This document shows positions 1 through 7,958 of a stretch of DNA of 64,000 nucleotides, piece by piece. Every line of letters starts with the position of its first letter. Positions within the stretch are counted from its first letter, which is position 1. The position numbers were made by a program, and so were the translations under genes. Under the pieces are notes generated by a model. That model was not told the origin of the DNA, did not search any database, and saw only the letters and a list, made by a program, of their open reading frames with translations. Origin of the DNA: Mucilaginibacter sp. OK283. Lineage in GTDB: Bacteria; Bacteroidota; Bacteroidia; Sphingobacteriales; Sphingobacteriaceae. Where the stretch lies: the NCBI RefSeq assembly GCF_900110415.1, contig NZ_FODR01000007.1:62001-126000 (forward strand), given 5' to 3'.

Positions 1-383
1 CAAACAGAAGCCACCAGTTTTTTACGGATATCCGGCTGTTGTAAAATATCGGCCAGCAGGGTTTGTATCTCAATAACGTTGTTTGATGCGTGGAAATTGG
101 TATGGTCGGGTTTAAAAAACTCACGTTGGTAATCGCTTTCTATCTGTTGCAGTTTGCCTTTTATTTTATCCGGATCTAAAAAATAAAGCAGCAGTTTCAC
201 ATAATAATCATACTCGTTACGGCGCATGGTATCCAGGTGCACAATATCTTCAAATAGCCAATCCTGTGCTTTTGAAGGTACAACTTTGCCGAGGCCACTA
301 TCGGGGCTGTGAATGAGCAGGGTACGCAGGGTACCAATTTCGGAGGTTACATCTATTTTAAAATCGGAGTTTTTAACTGTCAT
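1..383 (-). CDS. Arginine deiminase family protein, N-terminal part (cut by window edge)
   Basis: The gene reads leftward off the window, so only the first 127 residues are visible. After a short polar start the protein has GTLRTLLIHSPD, then LFEDIVHLDTMRRNEYD. This matches the N-terminal strand and the 'LFDDI..l..a..EHd' helix of the arginine deiminase/amidinotransferase superfamily. Arginine deiminase converts arginine to citrulline and ammonia; relatives act on other guanidino compounds. The catalytic Cys, His and Asp residues lie beyond the edge, so the exact substrate cannot be judged. The start is the first ATG after an AT-rich leader with a -7-like element. It is divergent from a hypothetical gene that precedes argS, so two arginine-related genes sit close together. 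Confidence 0.75.
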   Translation of the reverse strand, partial: MTVKNSDFKIDVTSEIGTLRTLLIHSPDSGLGKVVPSKAQDWLFEDIVHLDTMRRNEYDYYVKLLLYFLDPDKIKGKLQQIESDYQREFFKPDHTNFHASNNVIEIQTLLADILQQPDIRKKLVASV

Positions 384-402
384 AAATCGGAATGATCAAA
401 CA

Positions 403-410
403 CAAATCTA
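403..410 (-). promoter_or_regulatory. Candidate Bacteroidota -7 element for the arginine deiminase gene
   Basis: On the minus strand this reads TAGATTTG, a full match to the Bacteroidota -7 consensus TAnnTTTG, 19 nt upstream of the start codon. I see no TTG at the usual -33 spacing, so this is only a candidate. Confidence 0.35.
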
Positions 411-486
411 TCAGAAAATAAATGAGAAAATGATTAGTCAAAAGAAAATTGTGACCATGCTTCCTAAGTTGAACGGAAATATTTAA

Positions 487-494
487 TAAGTTTG
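487..494 (+). promoter_or_regulatory. Candidate Bacteroidota -7 element for the gene at 506
   Basis: TAAGTTTG matches TAnnTTTG and lies 11 nt upstream of the ATG, implying a nearly leaderless transcript. A TTG at 469-471 is closer than the usual -33 spacing. Candidate only. Confidence 0.33.
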
Positions 495-505
495 GGTATA
501 AAACT

Positions 506-1135
506 ATGTCACAAGAAATAGCAAGATTCTGGAATTGGTTTAAGGAGCAAGGCAAACAATTAGCTGACTTAAACAGACCTGGTATTGCTGATGATGAAAA
601 GGAAGAGTTGCTTGATGCAATATTATACGCTTTACATCAATATTGCGATCAGCTGTTTTTTGATATTGGCGGATTATACGGCGAAGAGCAGGAGTTTGTA
701 GTGACCGCTGAAGGGAATGTTGATTATTTTAGCAAAGTAGAAGAGTTAATTGACGATGCGCCCGAAATAGAAGGATGGTTATTTACGGCTTTTATGCCGC
801 CGCGCGATTTGGAATATACCCGCATTTTTGAAGATGTTGAGCTGAAGCCACTTGAAATGTGGTTTCTGCCGCTCAATAATAGCAAGGAGCCAAAATCAAT
901 AGGTTTAAGGATTTGCCTGCCCAATTACGAATTGGTTGCTAATAGCAAGTGGTTACAGGCCGCTGTTTATAAAATACTCGATACTGCCTTAGGCGAAAAG
1001 GCATTTGCTTTAGACATAGATTATATTGAAATTAAAGGAATGCCGCCGGGTAAGCCCGAAGATTTCGGATTAATTGAGCTTAAGGATTTATCCGCTTTTG
1101 TTAAATGGAAAAAGAAAAAGCTCGCTGCTTTATAA
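506..1135 (+). CDS. Conserved-looking hypothetical cytoplasmic protein (209 aa)
   Basis: I do not recognise this family with certainty. The protein has no signal peptide and no membrane segment. It opens with IARFWNWFKEQ, is acidic in its first half (EKEELLDAIL, EELIDDAPEIEGW), carries an aromatic MPPRDLEYTRIFED stretch in the middle, and ends in a basic KWKKKKLAAL tail. Codon use resembles the neighbours. It ends 62 nt upstream of argS on the same strand, so co-transcription is plausible. The start is the only good ATG after the candidate -7 element. No function is assigned; a link to arginine metabolism or translation would rest only on adjacency. Confidence 0.75.
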   Translation: MSQEIARFWNWFKEQGKQLADLNRPGIADDEKEELLDAILYALHQYCDQLFFDIGGLYGEEQEFVVTAEGNVDYFSKVEELIDDAPEIEGWLFTAFMPPRDLEYTRIFEDVELKPLEMWFLPLNNSKEPKSIGLRICLPNYELVANSKWLQAAVYKILDTALGEKAFALDIDYIEIKGMPPGKPEDFGLIELKDLSAFVKWKKKKLAAL

Positions 1136-1197
1136 ACCTTTCCTAATCGGCTCAAATTTATTACAGCCCATATCCCCAATTTAATTAATTTTGCCGC

Positions 1198-3126
1198 ATG
1201 GATTTTATTATTGAAGCGGCCGTTAAAGCCATTAAACATTTGTACCAAACAGATGTAGCCCCGGCCGCTATAAGCTTACAGGAAACCCGTAAAGAATTTG
1301 AGGGACAGGTTACCATAGTCACTTTTCCGTTCACCAAATTTTCCCGAAAAGGCCCCGAGCAAACCGGTGCCGAAATTGGTGAATACCTTAAAAATGAGTT
1401 AAAAGAAGTTGCCACATTTAACGTGGTTAAAGGGTTTTTAAATATTTCGTTAAGCGACGAATATTGGATTGGCCAGCTATATAACCAGATATTACCAGAT
1501 GACTTTGCTGTTGCCAGGCCTAACGGGCAAAAGGTAATGGTTGAATATTCATCGCCAAATACCAATAAGCCGTTGCACCTGGGCCATATCCGTAATAACC
1601 TTTTAGGCTTTTCGGTGGCGCAAATTCTGGCAGCTGCAGGCTATGATGTTGTGAAGGCAAACCTGGTGAACGATCGTGGTATCCACATCTGTAAATCTAT
1701 GCTGGCATGGCAAATGTTTGGCAATGGCGAAACACCTGAGTCATCCGGCCTGAAAGGCGATCATTTGGTGGGTAAATATTATGTGTTGTTTGATAAGGAA
1801 CTAAGAAAACAATTAGTGCCGATCCTGGAACGCGTTTACGAGGAAAACGATCTAACGCCATTTAATGATAACCAAAAAGAGAAAATACAGGCACTGCTGA
1901 TTAGTATCGATAAACTAAAATCAAAAAAATACGCTACACCCGAAGACGAAACCAAACTTATTGCTGAGTTAACCGATAAAATTGGCACCGAGGAAGATAA
2001 GATCAAAGAGATAGCAAAAAATGTTACCTCGTTGATGGTTGAAACCCAGCAGATGCTCCAGAAATGGGAAGCCGGGGACGCTGAAGTTCTTGACCTCTGG
2101 AAAACCATGAATGGTTGGGTTTATGCAGGCTTTGCCGAAACTTATAAGCAACTGGGCGTTGATTTTGATAAATATTACTACGAATCGAACACCTATTTGT
2201 TAGGCAAAGATATTATTGACGAGGGCCTGGAAAAAGGTGTTTTCTTTAAAAAGCCGGATGGTTCGGTTTGGATAGACCTGACTACCGACGGGCTGGATGA
2301 AAAACTGGTTTTACGCGGAGACGGAACATCGGTTTACATTACCCAGGATTTAGGTACGGCTCAATTGAAATATAACGACTTCCACATGGATAAATCCATT
2401 TATGTGGTAGGTAACGAACAGGATTATCACTTTAAAGTACTTTTCCTGATACTGAATAAATTGGGCAAGGCCGGTGCCGATGGGCTGTTCCACCTGTCGT
2501 ATGGTATGGTCGATTTACCATCTGGTAAAATGAAATCTCGCGAGGGTACGGTAGTTGATGCCGATGACCTAATGGCCGAAATGGATGCTACAGCAAAAGA
2601 ACAAACCGATGCCATGGGCAAGGTAGATAGCTTTAGTGACGAATACAAACAACAATTGTATCACACCATAGGTATGGGGGCCTTAAAATATTTCCTGCTT
2701 AAGGTTGATCCTAAAAAACGTTTGTTGTTCGATCCGAATGAATCGGTAGATTTTCAGGGCCATACAGGGCCTTTTATTCAGTACACTCATGCCCGTATCA
2801 GGTCGGTATTAAGCCGTGCAGAATACCAGGTTAGCAGCACAATTGAAACAACAGCCTTAGATGCGGTAGAACGCGACCTGATTGTACTATTAACCCAATT
2901 CCCAACGGTGATCAAGGATGCAGCCAATAGCTACAGTCCTGCTATAATTGCCAATTATGTATATGAACTGGCCAAAACATACAATAAGTTTTACCACGAA
3001 AAATCAATACTCCAGGCAGAAAACGAAGTGCTGAAGCAATTTAGATTGGAACTATCTGCTTCGTCGGCCAAAGTAATTAACAAAGGAATGGCTTTGTTAG
3101 GAATAGATGTACCGGAGAGAATGTAG
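1198..3126 (+). CDS. argS: Arginyl-tRNA synthetase
   Basis: Cytoplasmic class I aminoacyl-tRNA synthetase that charges tRNA-Arg. The order fits the family: an N-terminal Arg-tRNA-synt-N (additional) domain, the HIGH-type signature PLHLGHIRNNLL with HLGH at residues 127-130, the SGKMKSREGT motif near residue 445 in the KMSKS position, and a C-terminal DALR anticodon-binding domain ending in LGIDVPERM. At 642 residues it is longer than many bacterial ArgS (about 550-590). The extra length is a charged, helix-rich insert at about residues 210-300 (for example KIQALLISIDKLKSKK and KIGTEEDKIKEIAKN), which looks coiled-coil-like. The ATG start follows an AT-rich leader without a Shine-Dalgarno sequence. 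A strong hairpin follows the stop codon. Confidence 0.97.
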   Translation: MDFIIEAAVKAIKHLYQTDVAPAAISLQETRKEFEGQVTIVTFPFTKFSRKGPEQTGAEIGEYLKNELKEVATFNVVKGFLNISLSDEYWIGQLYNQILPDDFAVARPNGQKVMVEYSSPNTNKPLHLGHIRNNLLGFSVAQILAAAGYDVVKANLVNDRGIHICKSMLAWQMFGNGETPESSGLKGDHLVGKYYVLFDKELRKQLVPILERVYEENDLTPFNDNQKEKIQALLISIDKLKSKKYATPEDETKLIAELTDKIGTEEDKIKEIAKNVTSLMVETQQMLQKWEAGDAEVLDLWKTMNGWVYAGFAETYKQLGVDFDKYYYESNTYLLGKDIIDEGLEKGVFFKKPDGSVWIDLTTDGLDEKLVLRGDGTSVYITQDLGTAQLKYNDFHMDKSIYVVGNEQDYHFKVLFLILNKLGKAGADGLFHLSYGMVDLPSGKMKSREGTVVDADDLMAEMDATAKEQTDAMGKVDSFSDEYKQQLYHTIGMGALKYFLLKVDPKKRLLFDPNESVDFQGHTGPFIQYTHARIRSVLSRAEYQVSSTIETTALDAVERDLIVLLTQFPTVIKDAANSYSPAIIANYVYELAKTYNKFYHEKSILQAENEVLKQFRLELSASSAKVINKGMALLGIDVPERM

Positions 3127-3151
3127 AGGCCCCAGCCTCTGGAGAGAGAAC

Positions 3152-3201
3152 TTAAAAGCAAAACGCATAGTTATTTGGTTGACTATGCGTTTTGCTTTTA
3201 A
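3152..3201. terminator. Bidirectional intrinsic terminator between argS and the WXXGXW gene
   Basis: A perfect 20-bp inverted repeat (3152-3171 and 3182-3201) with a 10-nt loop. Arms are A-rich on the left and T-rich on the right, so both strands give a stem running into a T tract. It lies 25 nt after argS and 37 nt after the stop of the convergent lipoprotein gene, and suits both. Confidence 0.85.
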
Positions 3202-3238
3202 ACTATTGTTCCTCCTTTAGGGGGTTAGGGGGCTTCGC

Positions 3239-3529
3239 TTACCTCCAATGGCCCCTATGCCATGCATAGCCATGGCGAACAGGGTGCCAGTAGCCTTGTA
3301 CATAAACACGGTTAGCACGCGGCCTTGCATAGTACCCGTTTACATAAACATAGCTGCCGCCACGCCAGGCCCATTCGCCAGGTACCCAATAGGCGCCCGG
3401 ATAGGGTGCAGCCGGTCGTACATATACAGGTTCGGCCGGTCGTTCGGCTACGTAATAGTCGGCTGCGCAAGATGTAAATAGTGATGCTGATAAGGCTAAT
3501 ACTAATCCGGTTTTCGCAATTGTTTTCAT
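3239..3529 (-). CDS. WXXGXW-repeat lipoprotein
   Basis: A 96-residue exported protein. It has a lipoprotein signal peptide (LSASLFTSC, acylated Cys near residue 21) followed by repeats of the YXWXGXW/WXXGXW type: YWVPGEWAWRGG, YVYVNGYYARPR, YVQGYWHPVRHG and WHRGHWR at the C terminus. Proteins of this repeat family are small cell-envelope proteins of Proteobacteria and Bacteroidota with no settled function. The composition is rich in Tyr, Trp, Pro and Arg. It is a single gene, convergent with argS and followed by their shared terminator. Its start codon sits inside a 9-bp palindrome, described separately. Confidence 0.85.
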   Translation of the reverse strand: MKTIAKTGLVLALSASLFTSCAADYYVAERPAEPVYVRPAAPYPGAYWVPGEWAWRGGSYVYVNGYYARPRANRVYVQGYWHPVRHGYAWHRGHWR

Positions 3530-3560
3530 CTGTAAAATGTTTAGTAGTTACTTACAGATG
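3527..3560 (-). promoter_or_regulatory. Inverted repeat containing the start codon of the WXXGXW gene
   Basis: Perfect 9-bp arms CATCTGTAA (3527-3535) and TTACAGATG (3552-3560) with a 16-nt spacer. In the mRNA the ATG would be paired in the 3' arm. It could be a translation-blocking hairpin or an operator; sequence alone does not decide. Confidence 0.45.
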
Positions 3561-3577
3561 TTTGACAGTTTCAGGGA

Positions 3578-4486
3578 TTATTGGTTTAATGAGGATTTGG
3601 TGAACTTGCTTGCTACTACCAAATCTTTGCTGCCTGCAATATATTTATAAAATCCACTCCCGGTTTTTATGCCGCGGTGGCCAGCTGTAACCATGTTTAC
3701 CAGCAGGGGGCAAGGTGCATATTTTTGATTGCCGAAGCCATCGTACAGTACTTTTAAAATGGCCAGGCAAACATCCAACCCAATAAAGTCGGCCAATTGC
3801 AGCGGGCCCATGGGGTGGGCCATGCCCAATTTCATCACAGTATCAATTTCCTGTACTCCGGCCACACCTTCGTATAGTGTATAAATAGCTTCGTTAATCA
3901 TCGGCATTAATATGCGGTTGGCAACAAAACCTGGGTAATCGTTTACTTCAACAGGGTCTTTATCCAGCGTTTGGGCCAGTTGCATAATGGTTTTTGTAAC
4001 CGAATCTGATGTAGAATAACCCCTGATTACCTCTACCAATTTCATTACCGGTACCGGGTTCATAAAGTGCATACCAATTACATTACCTGGATTTTTGGTA
4101 GCAGCTGCAATTTCGGTTATTGATATAGATGATGTGTTAGAGGCGAGAATAACGTTGTCCGAACAGATTTCACTTAGTTGCTTAAATAAATTGAGTTTAA
4201 TTTCCCGGTTTTCGGTAGCGGCTTCAATAACCAGGTCGGCTGATGTAGCCCCTTCTTTCAAATCGGTATACGTTTTGATCCGGCTTAATGTATTTGTCTT
4301 ACCCTGCTCATCTAAACTGCCTTTTTTTAGCTGCCTGTCAAGATTATTGGTAATCGTTTGTACGGCTTTTGCCAGGGCATCGGCATTGATGTCAACCAGC
4401 GCTACTTCAAAACCATATTGCGCAAAGGTGTGGGCTATGCCATTACCCATAGTTCCGGATCCAATAACGGTTATGTTTTTCATCAT
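3578..4486 (-). CDS. 3-hydroxyacyl-CoA (3-hydroxybutyryl-CoA) dehydrogenase
   Basis: NAD(P)-dependent oxidation/reduction at C3 of 3-hydroxyacyl-CoA, the short stand-alone form (302 aa) used in fatty-acid, phenylacetate or butanoate metabolism. The Rossmann nucleotide loop is GSGTMGNGIAHTFA (residues 9-22). The catalytic His and its neighbourhood are seen in MHFMNPVPVMKLVEVI, followed by DYPGFVANRILMP and the C-terminal helical domain with GMAHPMGPLQLADFIGLD. All are canonical for the Hbd/PaaH/FadB2 family. Two ATGs are adjacent (4486 and 4483); either may be used. It appears monocistronic. The next upstream gene (bioD) is 315 bp away, and that gap contains a dispersed repeat. Confidence 0.93.
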   Translation of the reverse strand: MMKNITVIGSGTMGNGIAHTFAQYGFEVALVDINADALAKAVQTITNNLDRQLKKGSLDEQGKTNTLSRIKTYTDLKEGATSADLVIEAATENREIKLNLFKQLSEICSDNVILASNTSSISITEIAAATKNPGNVIGMHFMNPVPVMKLVEVIRGYSTSDSVTKTIMQLAQTLDKDPVEVNDYPGFVANRILMPMINEAIYTLYEGVAGVQEIDTVMKLGMAHPMGPLQLADFIGLDVCLAILKVLYDGFGNQKYAPCPLLVNMVTAGHRGIKTGSGFYKYIAGSKDLVVASKFTKSSLNQ

Positions 4487-4554
4487 TTATCAGTTTATAC
4501 AATTACTAAATTGATTCAAATTATTGGTTTTGCAAAACCTGGTCAGCCTATTAT

Positions 4555-4714
4555 CAGGTCAACGCATCTAATGGGGTTAACATAACTTAACACATTTCAG
4601 AGGAAATATCTATAAATATTTGATATACAGTATTTTATATTTTATCATGGTTAACACTAAACTGAGCGCGCAATTTAGGCGCATCCAAATACTTGTGCCT
4701 GTTGTTGGCCAATA
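4555..4714. repeat. Dispersed ~155-bp intergenic repeat, copy A
   Basis: Homologous to 25808-25965. The left 40 bp (from acgcatctaat to atttcaga) match at 38 of 40 positions. The centre is looser. The right end, from gttaacactaaactga to the last ggccaat, is nearly identical apart from a small indel. Similarity stops abruptly after ggccaat. GTTAAC occurs twice. In both copies the element lies 70-105 nt upstream of a minus-strand start codon. It occupies most of the 315-bp gap between the dehydrogenase gene and bioD; I see nothing else in that gap. Confidence 0.8.
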
Positions 4715-4801
4715 AAAACAAGGTATCGTTTGATGTTTTTAGCTTCCCGACGCCATAAGTTCATTCCATTAGTCTATTTAGGCGAGTTTGCCCTGAGCCT
4801 A

Positions 4802-5419
4802 TTATAAGCTAATAAGCGCGCCGGCATCTGTAATTGCTTTCCTGGTTAGATTCTCGAATGTGGGTATGGTGCCCAATTCCGGTAGATTGGAATAATTTAG
4901 AATGTAGCTTTTCGAATAAATATCCTTGGCGCCATTAAATATTATACCCATAACCTCGATGTTGTATTTTTTAAGCGCGTGTATGGATAACAGGGTATGG
5001 TTAATGCTCCCCAGGTAATGCTGCGATACCAGGATCACTTTTGAGTTAAGCTGTTTAATCAGGTCGATCATTAAAAAATTGTCATTCAACGGCACCATCA
5101 GGCCACCTGCGCCTTCAATCACCAGCTGGTTATCTGTTTTAGGTAACACAATATTTTCCATTTCGATAGTAACCTTATCAATTGCGGCTGATTTATGGGG
5201 AGAAAATGGCTGTGTTAAGCGATACGCTTCGGGATGAAATTTTGTGCCGGGATTGGAAACCAGGCCTTGTACTTTTTGAGTATCGCTATTATCCAAATCA
5301 CCGGATTGGATAGGTTTCCAATAATCTGCCTTTAATTTTTCGGCCACAATTGCCGATATTATGGTTTTGCCAATACCGGTGCCGATGCCGGTAATAAAAA
5401 TGGGTTGTTTAGCGGGCAT
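4802..5419 (-). CDS. bioD: Dethiobiotin synthase
   Basis: ATP-dependent closure of the ureido ring of 7,8-diaminopelargonate with CO2 to form dethiobiotin, the penultimate step of biotin synthesis. The P-loop is GIGTGIGKT (residues 11-19), followed by YWKPIQSGD, which is the conserved K-P-x-x-[ST]-G segment, and VIEGAGGLMVPLN, the E-G-A-G-G signature. At 205 residues it has the normal family length. Its ATG overlaps the 3' end of bioF by 11 nt on the same strand, a translationally coupled pair. bioA and bioB are not in the window, so the pathway is split or continues elsewhere. Confidence 0.95.
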   Translation of the reverse strand: MPAKQPIFITGIGTGIGKTIISAIVAEKLKADYWKPIQSGDLDNSDTQKVQGLVSNPGTKFHPEAYRLTQPFSPHKSAAIDKVTIEMENIVLPKTDNQLVIEGAGGLMVPLNDNFLMIDLIKQLNSKVILVSQHYLGSINHTLLSIHALKKYNIEVMGIIFNGAKDIYSKSYILNYSNLPELGTIPTFENLTRKAITDAGALISL

Positions 5420-6539
5420 TAATAAAATTGTTTACTGTATTACACAGCAAAGCTAATTCATTTAAGGTATTAAAACTATGCAGGCATATTCTTATACGTT
5501 CTGTCCCGGCGGCTACCGTTGGGCTTAAAATGGGCCGTACATCTAAACCGGCTGACTGTAAGGTGTTTGCTATCAGGCGGGCTTTGTCATTGTTTTTTAA
5601 AATAATACATTGGATAGCGCTATCGCTTTTCAATAAAGGGTAATCACTATTGACGTTGGTATGGTTTTTAAAATATGCGATGTTGTTTTTTAGGTCGATA
5701 ATTTCCTTTTCAACATTATTTAATAGCTGATAAGCCATTTTTATCGATGCTAAATGATGAAAGGAGGGTGCCGTGCTATAAATAAATGGCCGGGCAAAGT
5801 TGATGAGGTATTCCTTAAGCACCTTGCTGCCCAGCACAATCGCCCCGTGACTGCCAAGTGCCTTACCGAAAGTGACAACCGTGGCGAATATCCGATTTTG
5901 GAGGCCAAGTTGGTTTGTTAAGCCCTTTTTATACAAGCCAACTGCATGTGCTTCATCAACAATTAAATGCGCACCGTACTTTTCTGTTATATCAACGATA
6001 TCTTTTATTGGGGCCGAATCGCCGTCCATGGAGTATATACTTTCTACAACCACATAGCAATTGCCTTTAGATGCCTTTAATTTGGCTTCCAGGCTATCAA
6101 TGCTATTGTGTTTGAAGTTATACCGGTTGGCGTTACTTAGCCGCGCACCGTCGATGGCAGAGGCATGTATTAATTCATCAAGAATAATGGTGTCACCACG
6201 TTGCGCCAGGCACGAGAGCAGGCCCAGGTTGGCATCGTAACCGGAATTAAATAATAAGCCGGCTTCAAATCCATGAAACCCGGCAATTTCCAATTCGAGG
6301 TCTTCGGCATACTGTGAGTTTCCTGAAAGCAGCCTTGAGCCGGTTGATCCGTTTAGACTCAATGGATTGTTATCCAATTCGGCTTTAATACGTTCTTTTA
6401 ATACCGGCGACCGGGCGAAACCCAGGTAATCGTTTGAACAAAAATCGACAAGGCTGTTCTCTGGCTTCAGGCTGCGGTAAATACCGGCTTCCTTTCGCTC
6501 ATCAAGTTTTTTTTTCAGGTGTTCGCTGGCTGATGTCAA
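5409..6539 (-). CDS. bioF: 8-amino-7-oxononanoate synthase (KAPA synthase)
   Basis: PLP enzyme of the alpha-oxoamine synthase family. It condenses pimeloyl-CoA or pimeloyl-ACP with alanine in the cytoplasm. Seen are SNDYLGFARSP near the N terminus, the substrate/PLP stretch GSTGSRLLSGN, DEAHAVG at 195-201 (cofactor Asp and His), and VTFGKALGSHGA with the Schiff-base Lys at about 226. The length of 376 residues is typical. It is the first gene of a bioF-bioD pair with overlapping ends. The related 2-amino-3-ketobutyrate ligase (Kbl) and serine palmitoyltransferase share these motifs, but overlap with bioD makes the biotin assignment firm. Confidence 0.94.
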   Translation of the reverse strand: MTSASEHLKKKLDERKEAGIYRSLKPENSLVDFCSNDYLGFARSPVLKERIKAELDNNPLSLNGSTGSRLLSGNSQYAEDLELEIAGFHGFEAGLLFNSGYDANLGLLSCLAQRGDTIILDELIHASAIDGARLSNANRYNFKHNSIDSLEAKLKASKGNCYVVVESIYSMDGDSAPIKDIVDITEKYGAHLIVDEAHAVGLYKKGLTNQLGLQNRIFATVVTFGKALGSHGAIVLGSKVLKEYLINFARPFIYSTAPSFHHLASIKMAYQLLNNVEKEIIDLKNNIAYFKNHTNVNSDYPLLKSDSAIQCIILKNNDKARLIANTLQSAGLDVRPILSPTVAAGTERIRICLHSFNTLNELALLCNTVNNFINAR

Positions 6540-6594
6540 TTTATGGGATGTTTTAATAGAGTATTTCTAATGCTGAGCTTTTTGCTCTACCGTG

Positions 6595-6602
6595 CAAAAA
6601 TA
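6595..6602 (-). promoter_or_regulatory. Candidate -7 element for bioFD
   Basis: Reads TATTTTTG on the minus strand, a TAnnTTTG match 56 nt before the bioF ATG. The matching -33 region would fall inside the terminator of the upstream gene. No clear TTG is there, so support is weak. Confidence 0.3.
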
Positions 6603-6606
6603 AAAA

Positions 6607-6625
6607 AAGCGGCTCATCGCCGCTT
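6607..6625 (-). terminator. Intrinsic terminator of the Spy-like gene
   Basis: Stem AAGCGGC/GCCGCTT (6607-6613 and 6619-6625) with a 5-nt loop, followed on the minus strand by seven T residues. It sits 22 nt after the stop codon at 6647. Confidence 0.9.
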
Positions 6626-6646
6626 CTTTTGTCGTATTATATTGAA

Positions 6647-7021
6647 TTAGTTTTGGGAGCCTCCTCCGCCGCCACCTTGTCTCATCCTATCCATCATGTC
6701 CTTTTGCAACTTGTCAAAAGCAGTTGCTTGTTCCGGAGTTAAAATAGCTTTCACTTTATCGTTAGTTGCTTTTCTCATCGGCATCATAGCGCTGCGCATT
6801 GCATCCCTGTCGCCATTGGCGGCAGTTCTTACGCTGTCCATTTTTGTAGCCTGTTCTTTATAAATGGCTGTAACTTTAGCGGTTTGATCATCAGTTAATT
6901 TTAACTGTGTCTGCAAATCTTTAGCCCTGTCTTCGGGGCTCTTTCTCATACCGCCACCTTGTGCATGGCTTACTGCTGCAATCCCCATCAGGAAACAGCA
7001 CATCAACAGAAATTTTTTCAT
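6647..7021 (-). CDS. Spy/CpxP-like periplasmic LTXXQ-motif protein
   Basis: A 124-residue secreted protein. A signal peptide (KKFLLMCCFLMGIAAVSHAQ) is followed by a helical domain with LKLTDDQTAKVTAIYKEQ and KAILTPEQATAFDKL. These are two LT-x-x-Q motifs as in the Spy/CpxP/ZraP group of periplasmic stress chaperones and in Bacteroidota DUF4890-type proteins. The tail is glycine-rich (RQGGGGGGSQN). Chaperone activity is inferred from the family, not shown. It is a single gene with its own terminator, 74 nt downstream of the S24 repressor gene on the same strand. Confidence 0.8.
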   Translation of the reverse strand: MKKFLLMCCFLMGIAAVSHAQGGGMRKSPEDRAKDLQTQLKLTDDQTAKVTAIYKEQATKMDSVRTAANGDRDAMRSAMMPMRKATNDKVKAILTPEQATAFDKLQKDMMDRMRQGGGGGGSQN

Positions 7022-7095
7022 AGCTCTTTTAATTTATTTACGTTTTAATCTTAAGATAAAGATATAACGTAAAGGTTTAAGAAAGCCGATGTAAC

Positions 7096-7872
7096 TTAAT
7101 TGTTGCTTTGCTGTAAGTTGGATATCGAACGCTGCATCTGGGCCATCATATTGGTAAGGCTTTCCATAGTTGGCTCGGGTGTTGGCTGTGGTAACTGTGT
7201 TGATATATAGCCTTTTGCCTTCCATATTTCCAGCACGTCTTCGCCATTTATTTCATACGGCTCATATACCGGATTATCAGATATCAGCTTTAGCTTTTTA
7301 TTGTCTTTGAATTTGTTACCTATCCTTTTATATACAACGCCATCGTCTTTTGATATTACCACGTAAGTTTCGCCAGGTTTTACATCGGCCCAGTTTTCAA
7401 GGTACTCAGCAATGATGATATCACCTGATACTATCGGCAGCATCGAATCTCCTTTTATTTCAAAAGCGCGATAAGTTCCCTGCTTAAACATAGGTAAGTA
7501 AAACTTAGGGAGCTTGGCTACATATTCCGGATCGGCGTACCCATTTAAATAACCGGCGCTGGCCTTAAGGGGCACCATTTCAATGTTTTCGTTATCCTCT
7601 TTATCAACAGAAATACTTAGCACGCGCAGGTTTGCAGGGTTACCTTTTGGTTTTGGCGCCCACTTTTCGTTAATGGTTTCATTAATAAAATCATCAATGC
7701 TAATGTCAAAGTAGATTGCTAATTGTTTTAGTAATTCATATTTCGGCTCGGCACGCTCTTCTTCATAAGCACCTACCAATGAGCGTTTTATACCTACTTC
7801 ATCAGCGAACTGCTGTTGGGTAATTCCCTTCTTTTTGCGAAGGAACTTAATATTTTGTGAAATTATTGACAT
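7096..7872 (-). CDS. XRE-family HTH repressor with LexA-like S24 self-cleavage domain
   Basis: Numbered from the ATG at 7872, an N-terminal XRE helix-turn-helix covers residues 5-60 (ITQQQFADEVGIKRSLVGAY). A linker leads to an S24/LexA peptidase domain. The Ser-Lys dyad is visible as Ser143 in KGDSMLP and Lys182 in VVYKRIG. The pair Ala106-Gly107 in KASAGYL lies 36 residues before the Ser, the geometry of the LexA/CI cleavage bond. The protein should therefore bind DNA as a dimer and could be inactivated by autoproteolysis, for instance with RecA. An upstream in-frame ATG at 7914 would add 14 residues and cover the putative operator, so I prefer 7872. It is divergent from a GIY-YIG gene; a dyad lies between them. 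Target genes are unknown. Confidence 0.9.
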   Translation of the reverse strand: MSIISQNIKFLRKKKGITQQQFADEVGIKRSLVGAYEEERAEPKYELLKQLAIYFDISIDDFINETINEKWAPKPKGNPANLRVLSISVDKEDNENIEMVPLKASAGYLNGYADPEYVAKLPKFYLPMFKQGTYRAFEIKGDSMLPIVSGDIIIAEYLENWADVKPGETYVVISKDDGVVYKRIGNKFKDNKKLKLISDNPVYEPYEINGEDVLEIWKAKGYISTQLPQPTPEPTMESLTNMMAQMQRSISNLQQSNN

Positions 7873-7883
7873 AAAATTTGCAT

Positions 7884-7925
7884 TTGCTAAATTTATTAGT
7901 AATTTTATGCTCATAAAGTTAGTAA
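7884..7925. promoter_or_regulatory. Putative operator between the S24 repressor and the GIY-YIG gene
   Basis: TTGCTAA-ATTTA-TTAGTAA (7884-7902) is a 7-5-7 dyad with one mismatch, and TTAGTAA recurs at 7919-7925. Three copies of one half-site in an 86-bp divergent gap suit autoregulation by the XRE protein. Inference only. Confidence 0.45.
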
Positions 7926-7958
7926 TATTTATTCATTCACCAAAATTTTTATCAAAAA

